From Siphonodentalium dalli (lineage: Eukaryota > Mollusca > Scaphopoda > Gadilida > Siphonodentaliidae), in assembly GCA_032622095.1 (NCBI GenBank), contig CP136062.1, positions 16,419,239-16,483,238 on the forward strand: 64,000 nucleotides of DNA, given 5' to 3'. Every line of letters starts with the position of its first letter. Within the stretch, counting starts at the first letter, position 1. Below the pieces are notes generated by a model that saw nothing but the letters and a program-made list of their open reading frames with translations, made no database searches and was not told the origin of the DNA. The position numbers and the translations under genes were made by a program. Shown here piece after piece: positions 11,031 through 23,500 of the stretch.

Positions 11031-11071
11031 TTATTTTATTTGTGGCGCTACTGTGCTTCCGTATCCATCCA

Positions 11072-11456
11072 CTCGAATCGAGTATCAAAATATTATGATT
11101 CTTCCGTCATCAAATTCGCACGCTTTTTTCCTGCAACCACTAACCACGCGTGATGCGAGAGACTGAATCAGACTGCTGTGGGGACAGTCTATTGAAAGTT
11201 TGTTTTCACATGTATTTCGGTTGGATATTCGTGTGGAATATAATTCGTTCGTTATATTTTGTTCTATGATTTGTATGTGTATATGCCAGAACTTAGAACG
11301 GCTGTGGAAGGAAATGTAGCTGAATTCATTGCCACGCAGAGAAAAAAGCCGCTCGCACGACAGTCAGACAGTTTGCAGGTCTGGCAAATGTGAGAATACA
11401 GCCACAACAGCCGCATTCAGCCAACCTAGCTGTATTCAGCCATAAATTATACTCTC
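11072..11456. other. Unassigned DNA between the foldback element and satellite
   Basis: No convincing ORF. A short imperfect repeat of AGCTGTATTCAGCC-like words lies at 11390-11440. Otherwise nothing is recognised. Confidence 0.4.
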
Positions 11457-14400
11457 AAATTCGCGGTGCCCACTATATGGATCACCATGATTCGCGGTGC
11501 CCGCTATATTGATCACCATGATTCGCGGTGATGTATATGGATCACCATGATTCGCGGTGCCCACTATATGGATCACCATGATTCGCGATGCCGACTATAT
11601 GGATCACCATGATTCGTGGTGATGTATATGGATCACCATGATTCGCGGTGATGTATATGGACCAACATGAATCGCTGCGCCCGCTATATGGATCACCATG
11701 ATTCGCGGTGCCCACTATATGGACCACCATGATTCGTGGTGATGTATATGGATCACCATGATTCGCGGTGATGTATATGGATCACCATGAATCGCGGTTC
11801 CCACTATATGATTCGCGGTGCACACTATATGGTTCACCATGATTCGCGGTGCCCGCTATATGGATCACCATGATTCGCGATGTCCGCTATATGGATCAAC
11901 ATGATTCGCGGTGATGTATATGGATCACCATGATTCGCGGTGTCCGCTATATGGATCACCATGATTCGCGGTGCCCACTATATGGATCACCATGATTCGC
12001 GGTGATGTATATGGATCAACATGATTTGCGGTGTCCGCTATATGGATCACCATGATTCGCGGTGATGTATATGGATCACCATGATTCGTGGTGATGTATA
12101 TGGATCACCATGATTCGCGGTGATGTATATGGATCAACATGATTCGTGGTGATGTATATGGATCACCATGAATCGCGGTTCCCACTATATGATTCGCGGT
12201 GCACACTATATGGTTCACCATGATTCGCGGTGCCCGCTATATGGATCACCATGATTCGTGGTGATGTATATGGATCACCATGATTCGCGGTGATGTATAT
12301 GGACCAACATGAATCGCTGCGCCCGCTATATGGATCAACATGATTCGCGGTGTCCGCTATATGGATCACCATGATTCGCGGTGATGTATATGGATCACCA
12401 TGATTCGTGGTGATGTATATGGATCACCATGATTCGCGGTGCCCACTATATGGATCACCATGATTCGCGGTGCCCACTATATGGATCACCATGATTCGCG
12501 GTGATGTATATGGATCACCATGATTCGTGGTGCTGTATATGGATCACCATGAATCGCGGTGATGTATATGGATCACCATGATTCGCGGTGCTCACTATAT
12601 GGATCACCATGAATCGCGGTGCTCACTATATGGATCACCATGAATCGCGGTGCTGTATATGGATCACCATGATTCGTGGTGATGAATATGGATCACCATG
12701 AAACGCGGTGCTCACTATATGGATCACCATGATTCGTGATGATAAATATGGATGACCATGATTCGCGGGGCTCACTATATGGATCACCATGATTCACGGT
12801 GTACTATATAAATCACCATGATTCGCGGTGATGTATATGTATCACCATGATTCGCGGTGCTCGCTATATGGATCACAATGATTCGTGGTGCTCACTATAT
12901 GTATCACCATGATTCGCGGTGATAAATATGGATGACCATGATTCGCGGTGCTCACTATATGTATCACCATGATTCGCGGTGCTCGCTATATGGATCACAA
13001 TGATTCGTGGTGCTCACTATATGGATCACCATGATTCGTGGTGATAAATATGGATGACCATGATTCGCGGTGCTCACTATATGGATCACCATGATTCACG
13101 GTGCACTATATAAATCACCATGATTCGCGGTGATGTATATGTATCACCATGATTCGCGGTGCTCGCTATATGGATCACAATGATTCGTGGTGCACACTAT
13201 ATGGATCACCATGATTCGTGATGATAAATATGGATGACCATGATTCGCGGTGCTCACTATATGGATCACAATGATTCGTGGTGCTCACTATATGGATCAC
13301 CATGATTCGTGATGATAAATATGGATGACCATGATTCGCGGTGCTCGCTATATGGATCACAATGATTCGTGGTGCTCACTATATGGATCACCATGATTCG
13401 TGATGATAAATATGGATGACCATGATTCGCGGTGCTCACTATATGGATCACCATGATTCACGGTGTACTATATAAATCACAATGATTCGCGGTGATGTAT
13501 ATGTATCACCATGATTCGTGGTGCTCGCTATATGGATCACAATGATTCGTGGTACTCACTATATGTATCACCATGATTCGCGGTGCTCACTATATGGATC
13601 ACCATGATTCGCGGTGATGTATATGGATCACCATGATTCGCGGTGATGTATATGGATCACCATGATTCGTGGTGCTCACTATATGTATCACCATGATTCG
13701 CGGTGCTCACTATATGTATCACCATGATTCGCGGTGATAAATATGGATCACGATGATTCGTGGTGCTCACTATATGTATCAACATGATTCGCGGTGCTCA
13801 CTATATGGATCACCATGATTCGTGATGATAAATATGGATGACCATGATTCGCGGTGCTCACTATATGGATCACCATGATTCACGGTGCACTATATAAATC
13901 ACAATGATTCGCGGTGATGTATATGTATCACCATGATTCGTGGTGCTCGCTATATGGATCACAATGATTCGTGGTGCTCACTATATGTATCACCATGATA
14001 CGCGGTGCTCACTATATGGATCACCATGAATCGCGGTGCCCACTATATGGATTACCATGATTCGTGGTGATGTATATGGACTACCACGATTCGTGGTGAT
14101 GTATATGGATCACCATAATTCGCGGTGCCCACTATATTGATCAACATGATTCGTTGTGATGTATATGGATCACCATGATTCGTTGTGATGTATATGGATC
14201 ACCAGGTTTCGTGGTGATGTATATGGATCACCATGATTCGCGTTGCCCGCTCTATGGATCACCATGATTCGCGGTGATGTATATGGATCACCATGATTCG
14301 CGGTGCCCACTATATGGATCACCATGATTCGAGGTGCCCGGTCTATGGATCATCACTATTCGCGGTGCCCACTATATGGATCACCATGATTCGTGGTGAT

Positions 14401-17400
14401 GTATATGGATCACCATGAAACGCGGTGCTCACTATATGGATCACCATGATTCGTGGTGATAAATATGGATGAGCATGATTCGCGGTGCTCACTATATGGA
14501 TCACCATGATTCACGGTGCACTATATGGATCACCATGATTCGCGGTGATGTATATGTATCACCATGATTCGTGGTGCTCACTATATGTATCACCATGATT
14601 CGCGGTGCTCACTATATGGATCACCATGATTCGCGGTGCCCACTATATGGATTACCATGATTCGTGGTGATGTATATGGATCACCATGATTCGCGGTGCT
14701 CACTATATGGATCACCATGATTCACGGTGCACTATATAAATCACCATGATTCGCGGTGATGTATATGTATCACCATGATTCGCGGTGCTCGCTATATGGA
14801 TCACAATGATTCGTGGTGCACACTATATGGATCACCATGATTCGTGATGATAAATATGGATGACCATGATTCGCGGTGCTCACTATATGGATCACAATGA
14901 TTCGTGGTGCTCACTATATGGATCACCATGATTCGTGATGATAAATATGGATGACCATGATTCGCGGTGCTCGCTATATGGATCACAATGATTCGTGGTG
15001 CTCACTATATGGATCACCATGATTCGTGATGATAAATATGGATGACCATGATTCGCGGTGCTCACTATATGGATCACCATGATTCACGGTGTACTATATA
15101 AATCACAATGATTCGCGGTGATGTATATGTATCACCATGATTCGTGGTGCTCGCTATATGGATCACAATGATTCGTGGTACTCACTATATGTATCACCAT
15201 GATTCGCGGTGCTCACTATATGGATCACCATGATTCGCGGTGATGTATATGGATCACCATGATTCGCGGTGATGTATATGGATCACCATGATTCGTGGTG
15301 CTCACTATATGTATCACCATGATTCGCGGTGCTCACTATATGTATCACCATGATTCGCGGTGATAAATATGGATCACGATGATTCGTGGTGCTCACTATA
15401 TGTATCAACATGATTCGCGGTGCTCACTATATGGATCACCATGATTCGTGATGATAAATATGGATGACCATGATTCGCGGTGCTCACTATATGGATCACC
15501 ATGATTCACGGTGCACTATATAAATCACAATGATTCGCGGTGATGTATATGTATCACCATGATTCGTGGTGCTCGCTATATGGATCACAATGATTCGTGG
15601 TGCTCACTATATGTATCACCATGATACGCGGTGCTCACTATATGGATCACCATGAATCGCGGTGCCCACTATATGGATTACCATGATTCGTGGTGATGTA
15701 TATGGATTACCACGATTCGTGGTGATGTATATGGATCACCATAATTCGCGGTGCCCACTATATTGATCAACATGATTCGTTGTGATGTATATGGATCACC
15801 ATGATTCGTTGTGATGTATATGGATCACCAGGTTTCGTGGTGATGTATATGGATCACCATGATTCGCGTTGCCCGCTCTATGGATCACCATGATTCGCGG
15901 TGATGTATATGGATCACCATGATTCGCGGTGCCCACTATATGGATCACCATGATTCGAGGTGCCCGGTCTATGGATCATCACTATTCGCGGTGCCCACTA
16001 TATGGATCACCATGATTCGTGGTGATGTATATGGATCACCATGAAACGCGGTGCTCACTATATGGATCACCATGATTCGTGGTGATAAATATGGATGAGC
16101 ATGATTCGCGGTGCTCACTATATGGATCACCATGATTCACGGTGCACTATATGGATCACCATGATTCGCGGTGATGTATATGTATCACCATGATTCGTGG
16201 TGCTCACTATATGTATCACCATGATTCGCGGTGCTCACTATATGGATCACCATGATTCGCGGTGCCCACTATATGGATTACCATGATTCGTGGTGATGTA
16301 TATGGATCACCATGATTCGCGGTGCTCACTATATGGATCACCATGATTCACGGTGCACTATATAAATCACCATGATTCGCGGTGATGTATATGTATCACC
16401 ATGATTCGCGGTGCTCGCTATATGGATCACAATGATTCGTGGTGCACACTATATGGATCACCATGATTCGTGATGATAAATATGGATGACCATGATTCGC
16501 GGTGCTCACTATATGGATCACAATGATTCGTGGTGCTCACTATATGGATCACCATGATTCGTGATGATAAATATGGATGACCATGATTCGCGGTGCTCGC
16601 TATATGGATCACAATGATTCGTGGTGCTCACTATATGGATCACCATGATTCGTGATGATAAATATGGATGACCATGATTCGCGGTGCTCACTATATGGAT
16701 CACCATGATTCACGGTGTACTATATAAATCACAATGATTCGCGGTGATGTATATGTATCACCATGATTCGTGGTGCTCGCTATATGGATCACAATGATTC
16801 GTGGTACTCACTATATGTATCACCATGATTCGCGGTGCTCACTATATGGATCACCATGATTCGCGGTGATGTATATGGATCACCATGATTCGCGGTGATG
16901 TATATGGATCACCATGATTCGTGGTGCTCACTATATGTATCACCATGATTCGCGGTGCTCACTATATGTATCACCATGATTCGCGGTGATAAATATGGAT
17001 CACGATGATTCGTGGTGCTCACTATATGTATCAACATGATTCGCGGTGCTCACTATATGGATCACCATGATTCGTGATGATAAATATGGATGACCATGAT
17101 TCGCGGTGCTCACTATATGGATCACCATGATTCACGGTGCACTATATAAATCACAATGATTCGCGGTGATGTATATGTATCACCATGATTCGTGGTGCTC
17201 GCTATATGGATCACAATGATTCGTGGTGCTCACTATATGTATCACCATGATACGCGGTGCTCACTATATGGATCACCATGAATCGCGGTGCCCACTATAT
17301 GGATTACCATGATTCGTGGTGATGTATATGGATTACCACGATTCGTGGTGATGTATATGGATCACCATAATTCGCGGTGCCCACTATATTGATCAACATG

Positions 17401-19032
17401 ATTCGTTGTGATGTATATGGATCACCATGATTCGTTGTGATGTATATGGATCACCAGGTTTCGTGGTGATGTATATGGATCACCATGATTCGCGTTGCCC
17501 GCTCTATGGATCACCATGATTCGCGGTGATGTATATGGATCACCATGATTCGCGGTGCCCACTATATGGATCACCATGATTCGAGGTGCCCGGTCTATGG
17601 ATCATCACTATTCGCGGTGCCCACTATATGGATCACCATGATTCGTGGTGATGTATATGGATCACCATGAAACGCGGTGCTCACTATATGGATCACCATG
17701 ATTCGTGGTGATAAATATGGATGAGCATGATTCGCGGTGCTCACTATATGGATCACCATGATTCACGGTGCACTATATGGATCACCATGATTCGCGGTGA
17801 TGTATATGTATCACCATGATTCGTGGTGCTCACTATATGTATCACCATGATTCGCGGTGCTCACTATATGGATCACCATGATTCGCGGTGCCCACTATAT
17901 GGATTACCATGATTCGTGGTGATGTATATGGATCACCATGATTCGCGGTCATGTATATGGATCACCATAATTCGCGGTGCCCACTATATGGATCACCATG
18001 ATTCGCGTTGCCCGCTCTATGGATCACCATGGTTCGCGGTGATGTATATGGATCACCATGATTCGCAGTGATGTATATGGATCACCATGAATAGTGGTGC
18101 TCACTATATGTATCACCATGATTCGCGGTGCCCACTATATGGATCACCATGAATCGCTGCGCCCGCTATATGGATCACCATGAATCGCGGTGCCCACTAT
18201 ATGGATTAACATGATTCGTGGTGATGTATATGGATCACCATGATTCGCGGTCATGTATATGGATCACAATAATTCGCGGCGCCCGATATATGTATCACCA
18301 TGATTCGCGGTGCCCACTATATGGATCACCATGATTCGCGTTGCCCGCTCTATGGATCACCATGGTTCGCGGTGATGTATATGGATCACCATGATTCGCT
18401 GTGCCCACTATATGGCTCATCATTATTCGCGGTGCCCACTATATGGATCACCATGATTCGCGGTGATGTATATGGATCACAATGATTCGCGGTGCTCACT
18501 ATATGGATCACCATTATTCGCGGTGCACGCTCTATGGATTACCATGAATCGCTGCGCCCACTATATGGATGACCATGATTCGTGGTGATGTATATGGATC
18601 ACCATGATTCGCGGTGATGTATATGGATGACCATGATTCGCGGTGATGTATAAGGATCACCATGATTCGTGGTGATGTATATGGATCACCATGATTCGTG
18701 GTGATGTATATGGATCACCATGATTCGCGGTGATGTATATGGATGACCATGATTCGCGGTGCCCACTATATGGTTCACCATTATTCGCGGTGCACACTAT
18801 ATGGATCACCATGATTCGCGGTGATGAATATGGATCACCATGATTCGCGGTGCCCAATATATGGATCACCATGATTCGCGGTGATGTATATGGATCACCA
18901 TGATTCGCGGTGATGTATATGGATCACCATGATTCGTGGCTATGTAAATGGATCACCATGATTGATTCGCGGTGCATGCTATATGGATCACCATGATTGA
19001 ATCGCGGTGCACGCTATATGGATCACCATGAT
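11457..19032. repeat. 29/31-bp minisatellite, array 2
   Basis: Some 250 units of the same family as 181-1722. Unit variants include the GTGCCCAC (31 bp), GTGATG and GTGATAAA (29 bp) and GTGCTCAC forms, plus shortened GTGCACTATATAAATC units. The central part is organised as a higher-order repeat. The last units pick up ATGATTGATTCGC variants before unique sequence resumes at 19033. Confidence 0.96.
13056..17949. repeat. 1626-bp higher-order repeat, three copies
   Basis: Blocks starting near 13056, 14682 and 16308 repeat the same ordered string of more than 50 unit variants. By eye they are almost identical; the one difference I noticed is GGACTACC at 14089 against GGATTACC in the next two copies. 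Homology falls to ordinary unit-level similarity just outside the limits given. Confidence 0.9.
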
Positions 19033-19353
19033 TGACGGTAATGTTTGCGTGGAACTGATTAAGGAATATGGAATCTCAAATTTCGAACATTTCTTTAAAA
19101 TAAAATATATATAAATAATAAACAACATTTAGCTGTATCCACGTATGCCAACCTGCTACAAAAGTTAGATAAACGTCACAATTTATACTTTTGACACCCG
19201 AAACAACCAATGTGTCCCAATTTTAAGACTTTGAAATTTCATGTTTCCTCAGATTCAATGTGAACATGTGTCACATATTGGCCCATTAAAACATCTCATG
19301 TATATCTTACAACCTGATCAGATGACAGGCAGATCACAACCCATGGATTAACT

Positions 19354-19531
19354 TGATTAGATTAGTGTGTCTGACACAGGTAACCGACCACCCTCTGATT
19401 GGATTAGTGTGTCTAACACAGGTAACCGACCGCCCCTCTGGTTGGATTAGTGTGTCTGACACAGACAACCGACCGCCCCTCTGATTGGATTAGTGTGTCT
19501 GACACAGACAACCGACCGCCCCTCTGATTGG
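19354..19531. repeat. 43-bp tandem repeat, four copies
   Basis: The unit contains GGATTAGTGTGTCTGACAC and then CCGACCGCCCCTCT. GTGTC-T-GACAC inside it is a small palindrome. Confidence 0.85.
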
Positions 19532-19699
19532 ATTATGTGACTAGGAAAGCATGCATATCCACTAGAGTGTTCTTTGAAAAATTACTTTGAACCAGTTGTT
19601 GCCAAATGATATACTAACTTGCATAATATGGTTGACTGAGAGCTAGCAGTTTATGGGTCACCTTTTATGGCTTATGTCCAGTCTGGTGTGCAAGCCTGG

Positions 19700-19815
19700 A
19701 AATAGCATGTCTGTCATTTGCAGAATGAGGTCCCCAGAGTGTGAATTTAGTGATGCTATCCCGCACAGCGGGCTAGCATCACCAAATTCACCCTCTGGAG
19801 ACCTCAGTCTGCTTA
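19700..19815. repeat. Dispersed inverted module related to the foldback arms
   Basis: The sequence CAGAATGAGGTCCCCAGAG...GTGAATTT is mirrored by AAATTCACCCTCTGGAGACC around a CCCGCACAGCGGG centre. The same module sits in both arms of the 7054-11061 element, and a partial copy lies at 20008-20040. Confidence 0.75.
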
Positions 19816-20399
19816 GGCCTCATCTTCTGGGAAGTATATATAGTATCAAATTAACATTGTTTTAATTACATTTCCATTCTAGGAAGTTTCTAATATCCCC
19901 TAATTTGCAGAAGATAAAATTCATAATTGAGGTGCCCAATGTGTGAACATCACCAACTTCAACTGGGTAACTTCAATATGATCCTAAGATCTACCATAGC
20001 AGTTGAGGGCCTTAGCAGAATGAGGTCCCCAGAGGGTGACAGACACGCTATTTGCAGGCTTGCTAGTGTGAATGGCTATTAGATGGTGGCCCATGAATGA
20101 TTATCCTATGGGAGAGTGGTGACCTACTTACTAGAAATAGTGTGATGACCTGGTACGGTTTGATTGAAGCTTAACATTATATTGTCAACAGATTACACAG
20201 CACACCACACTGACCATATCTAACCCATACCTGCCAGCATCCACCCAGCCATGTTTAAGCAAGTAAATATATCATTTGTCAACAACTGGTTCTAAGTAAT
20301 TTTTCAAAGAAGGCTCAAGAAATATAATATTTTTTATAGTACATCATTCTACACATTCCCATATTTGATTCTTAGATGTGGACTTCTTGGACCAATACC

Positions 20400-20434
20400 T
20401 GAAAATAGTAGCTCCCGTCATGAATGGGTTAAGT
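20400..20434 (-). mobile_element. Right end of a TTAA-flanked MITE (type C)
   Basis: The sequence CCCGTCATGAATGGGTTAA precedes the truncated EGF exon by 27 bp. An almost identical end precedes the complete EGF exon at 29881. Opposite ends of this type begin TTAACCCTTTCATGACTG (38808) and, decayed, near 25098. TTAA followed by CCC fits piggyBac-like MITEs. Confidence 0.6.
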
Positions 20435-20461
20435 AATACTTTTTTTTTATAATTATTATAG

Positions 20462-20509
20462 GTATTGATGAATGCGTGCTTGATCCCTGTGTGAACGCCA
20501 CATGCATGC
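20462..20509 (+). pseudogene. Truncated EGF-like exon
   Basis: After the acceptor TTATTATAG, a phase-1 frame reads IDECVLDPCVNATCM, matching the first half of the exon at 29881 (IDECLLDPCVNGTCI). Homology stops after ACATGCATG, and about ten bases later the 70-bp satellite starts. Only three of the six EGF cysteines remain and no donor site is evident. It is probably a duplicated exon broken by the satellite; skipping of this exon would be needed for a normal transcript. Confidence 0.7.
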
Positions 20510-20519
20510 TGTTTTTGGA

Positions 20520-23500
20520 ACGAGTCCCGCTCGTTGCTCTTCTACATGTATAGTGGACGTTACGATGAAGAATATTTAACCCTGTCATGACGAGTCCCGT
20601 TCGTTGCTCTTCTACATGTATAGTGGACGTTACGATGAAGAATCTTTAACCCTGTCATGACGAGTCCCGCTCGTTGCTCTTCTACATGTATAGTGGACGT
20701 TACGATGAAGAATCTTTAACCCTGTCATGACGAGTCCCGCTCGTTGCTCTTCTACATGTATAGTGGACGTTACTATGAAGAATCTTTAACCCCGTCATGA
20801 CGAGTCCCGCTCGTTACTCTTCTGCGTGCATAGTGGACGTTACGATGAAGAATCTTTAACCCTGTCATGACGAGTCCCGCTCGTTGCTATTCTACATGTA
20901 TAGTGGACGTAACGATGAAGAATCTTTAACCCTGTCATGACGAGTCCCGCTCGTTGCTCTTCTACATGTATAGTGGACGTTACGATGAAGAATCTTTAAC
21001 CCTGTCATGACGAGTCCCGCTCGTTGCTCTTCTACATGTATAGTGGACGTTACGATGAAGAATCTTTAACCCTGTCATGACGAGTCCCGCTCGTTGCTCT
21101 TCTACATGTATAGTGGACGTTACGACGAAGAATCTTTAACCCTGTTATGACGAGTCCCGCTCGTTGCTCTTCTACATATATAGTGGACGTTACGATGAAG
21201 AATCTTTAACCCTGTCATGACGAGTCCCGCTCGTTGCTCTTCTGCATGTATAGTGGACGTTACGATGAAGAATCTTTAACCCTGTCATGGCGAGTCCCGC
21301 TCGTTGCTCTTCTACATGTATAGTGGACGTTACTATGAAGAATCTTTAACCCTGTCATGACGAGTCCCGCTCGTTGCTCTTCTACATGTATAGTGGACGT
21401 TACGATGAAGAATCTTTAACTCTGCTATGACGAGTCCCGCTCGTTGCTCTTCTGCATGTATATATAGTGGACCATACGATGAAGAATCTTTAACCCTGTC
21501 ATGACGAGTCCCGCTCGTTGCTCTTCTACATGTATAGTGGACGTTACGATGAAGAATATTTAACCCTGTCATGACGAGTCCCGCTCGTTGCTCTTCTACA
21601 TGTATAGTGGACGTTACGATGAAGAATCTTTAACCCTGTCATGACGAGTCCCGCTCGTGGCTCTTCTACATGTATATATAGTGTACGTTACTATGAAGAA
21701 TCTTTAACCCTGTCATGACGAGCCCCGCTCGTTGCTCTTCTACATGTATAGTGGACGTTACGATGAAGAATCTTTAACCCTGTCATGACGAGTCCCGCTC
21801 GTTGCTCTTCTACATGTATATATAGTGGACGTTACGATGAAGAATCTTTAACCCTGTCATGACGAGTCCCGCTCGTCGCTCTTCTACATGTATAGTGTAC
21901 GTTACTATGAAGAATCTTTAACCCTGTCATGACGAGCCCCGCTCGTTGCTCTTCTACATGTATAGTGGACGTTACGATGAAGAATCTTTAACCCTGTCAT
22001 GACGAGTCCCGCTCGTTGCTCTTCTACATGTATAGTGGACGTTACTATGAAGAATCTTTAACCCTGTCATGACGAGTCCCGCTCGTTGCTCTTCTACATG
22101 TATAGTGGACGTTACGATGAAGAATCTTTAACCCTGTCATGACGAGTCCCGCTCGTTGCTCTTCAACATGTATAGTGGACGTTACGATGAAGAATCTTTA
22201 ACCCTGTCATGACGAGTCACGCTCGTTGCTCTTCAACATGTATATATAGTGGACGTTACTATGAAGAATCGATTACCCTGTCATGACGAGTCCCGCTCGT
22301 TGCTCTTCTACATGTATATATAGTGGACGTTACGATGAAGAAGCTTTAACCCTGTCATGACGAGTCCCGTTCGTTGCTCTTCTGCATGTATTGTGGACGT
22401 TACGATGAAGAATCTTTAACCCTGTCATGACGAGTCACGCTCGTTGCTCTTCTACATGTATAGTGGACATTACGATGAAGAATCTTTAACCCTGTCATGA
22501 CGAGTCCCGCTCGTTGCTCTTCTACATGTATAGTGGACGTTACGATGAAGAATCTTTAACCCTGTCATGACGAGTCCGGCTCGTTGCTCTTCTACATGTA
22601 TAGTGGACGTTACGATGAAGAATCTTTAACCCTGTCATGACGAGTCCCGCTCGTTGCTCTTCTACATGTATATATAGTGGACGTTACGATGAAGAATCTT
22701 TAACCCTGTCATGACGAGTCACGCTCGTTGCTCTTCAACATGTATAGTGGACATTACGATGAAGAATCTTTAACCCTGTCATGACGAGTCCCACTCGTTG
22801 CTCTTCTACATGTATAGTGGACGTTACTATGAAGAATCTTTAACCCTGTCATGACGAGTCACGCTCGTTGCTCTTCTACATGTATAGTGGACGTTACTAT
22901 GAAGAATCTTTAACCCTGTCATGACGAGTCCCGCTCGTTGCTCTTCTACATATATAGTGGACGTTACGATGAAGAATCTTTAACCCTGTCATGACGAGTC
23001 ACGCTCGTTGCTCTTCTACATGTATAGTGGACGTTACGATGAAGAATCTTTAACCCTGTCATGACGAGTCCCGTTCGTTGCTCTTCTACATGTATAGTGG
23101 ACGTTACTATGAAGAATCTTTAACCCTGTCATGACGAGTCCCGCTCGTTGCTATTCTACATGTATATATAGTGGACGTTACGATGAAGAATCGTTAACCC
23201 TGTCATGACGAGTCCCGCTCGTTGCTATTCTACATGTATATTGGACGTTACGATGAAGAATCTTTAACCCTGTCACGACGAGTCCCGCTCGTTGCTCTTC
23301 TACATGTATAGTGGACGTAACGATGAAGAATCTTTAACCCTGTCACGACGAGTCACGCTCGTTGCTCTTCTACATGTATAGTGGACGTTACGATGAAGAA
23401 TATTTAACCCTGTCATGACGAGTCCCGTTCGTTGCTCTTCTACATGTATAGTGGACGTTACGATGAAGAATCTTTAACCCTGTCACGACGAGTCACGCTC

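Larger units (their letters stand above)
7054..11061. mobile_element. Foldback/MULE-like element with long inverted arms
   Basis: The ends are inverted copies starting CGGAAGCACAGTAGCGCC. They are flanked by the direct repeats TATCCATCTA (7044-7053) and TATCCATCCA (11062-11071), a 9-10-bp target duplication with one mismatch. The arms match nearly perfectly. The left arm runs 7054-8143, then 9371 to about 9555 after an insertion. The right arm runs from about 9712 to 11061. Between them is a centre of about 150 bp. Each arm carries, from outside in: a palindrome array, a small inverted module (7420-7530 in the left arm), a 16-bp TTCGGAGAATCGGG repeat and unique sequence. Foldback elements and Mutator-like elements make 9-11-bp duplications. 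No transposase gene is seen, so it is non-autonomous. Confidence 0.8.

Noticed and set aside
181-19032. CRISPR-like array, because of regular repeats of about 30 bp
   Set aside because: There are no unique spacers: units follow directly and the host is eukaryotic, so this is a minisatellite.
11457-19032. Centromere identity for the higher-order satellite
   Set aside because: The array is only 7.6 kb and lies near exons and dispersed transposons; the architecture alone does not support it.
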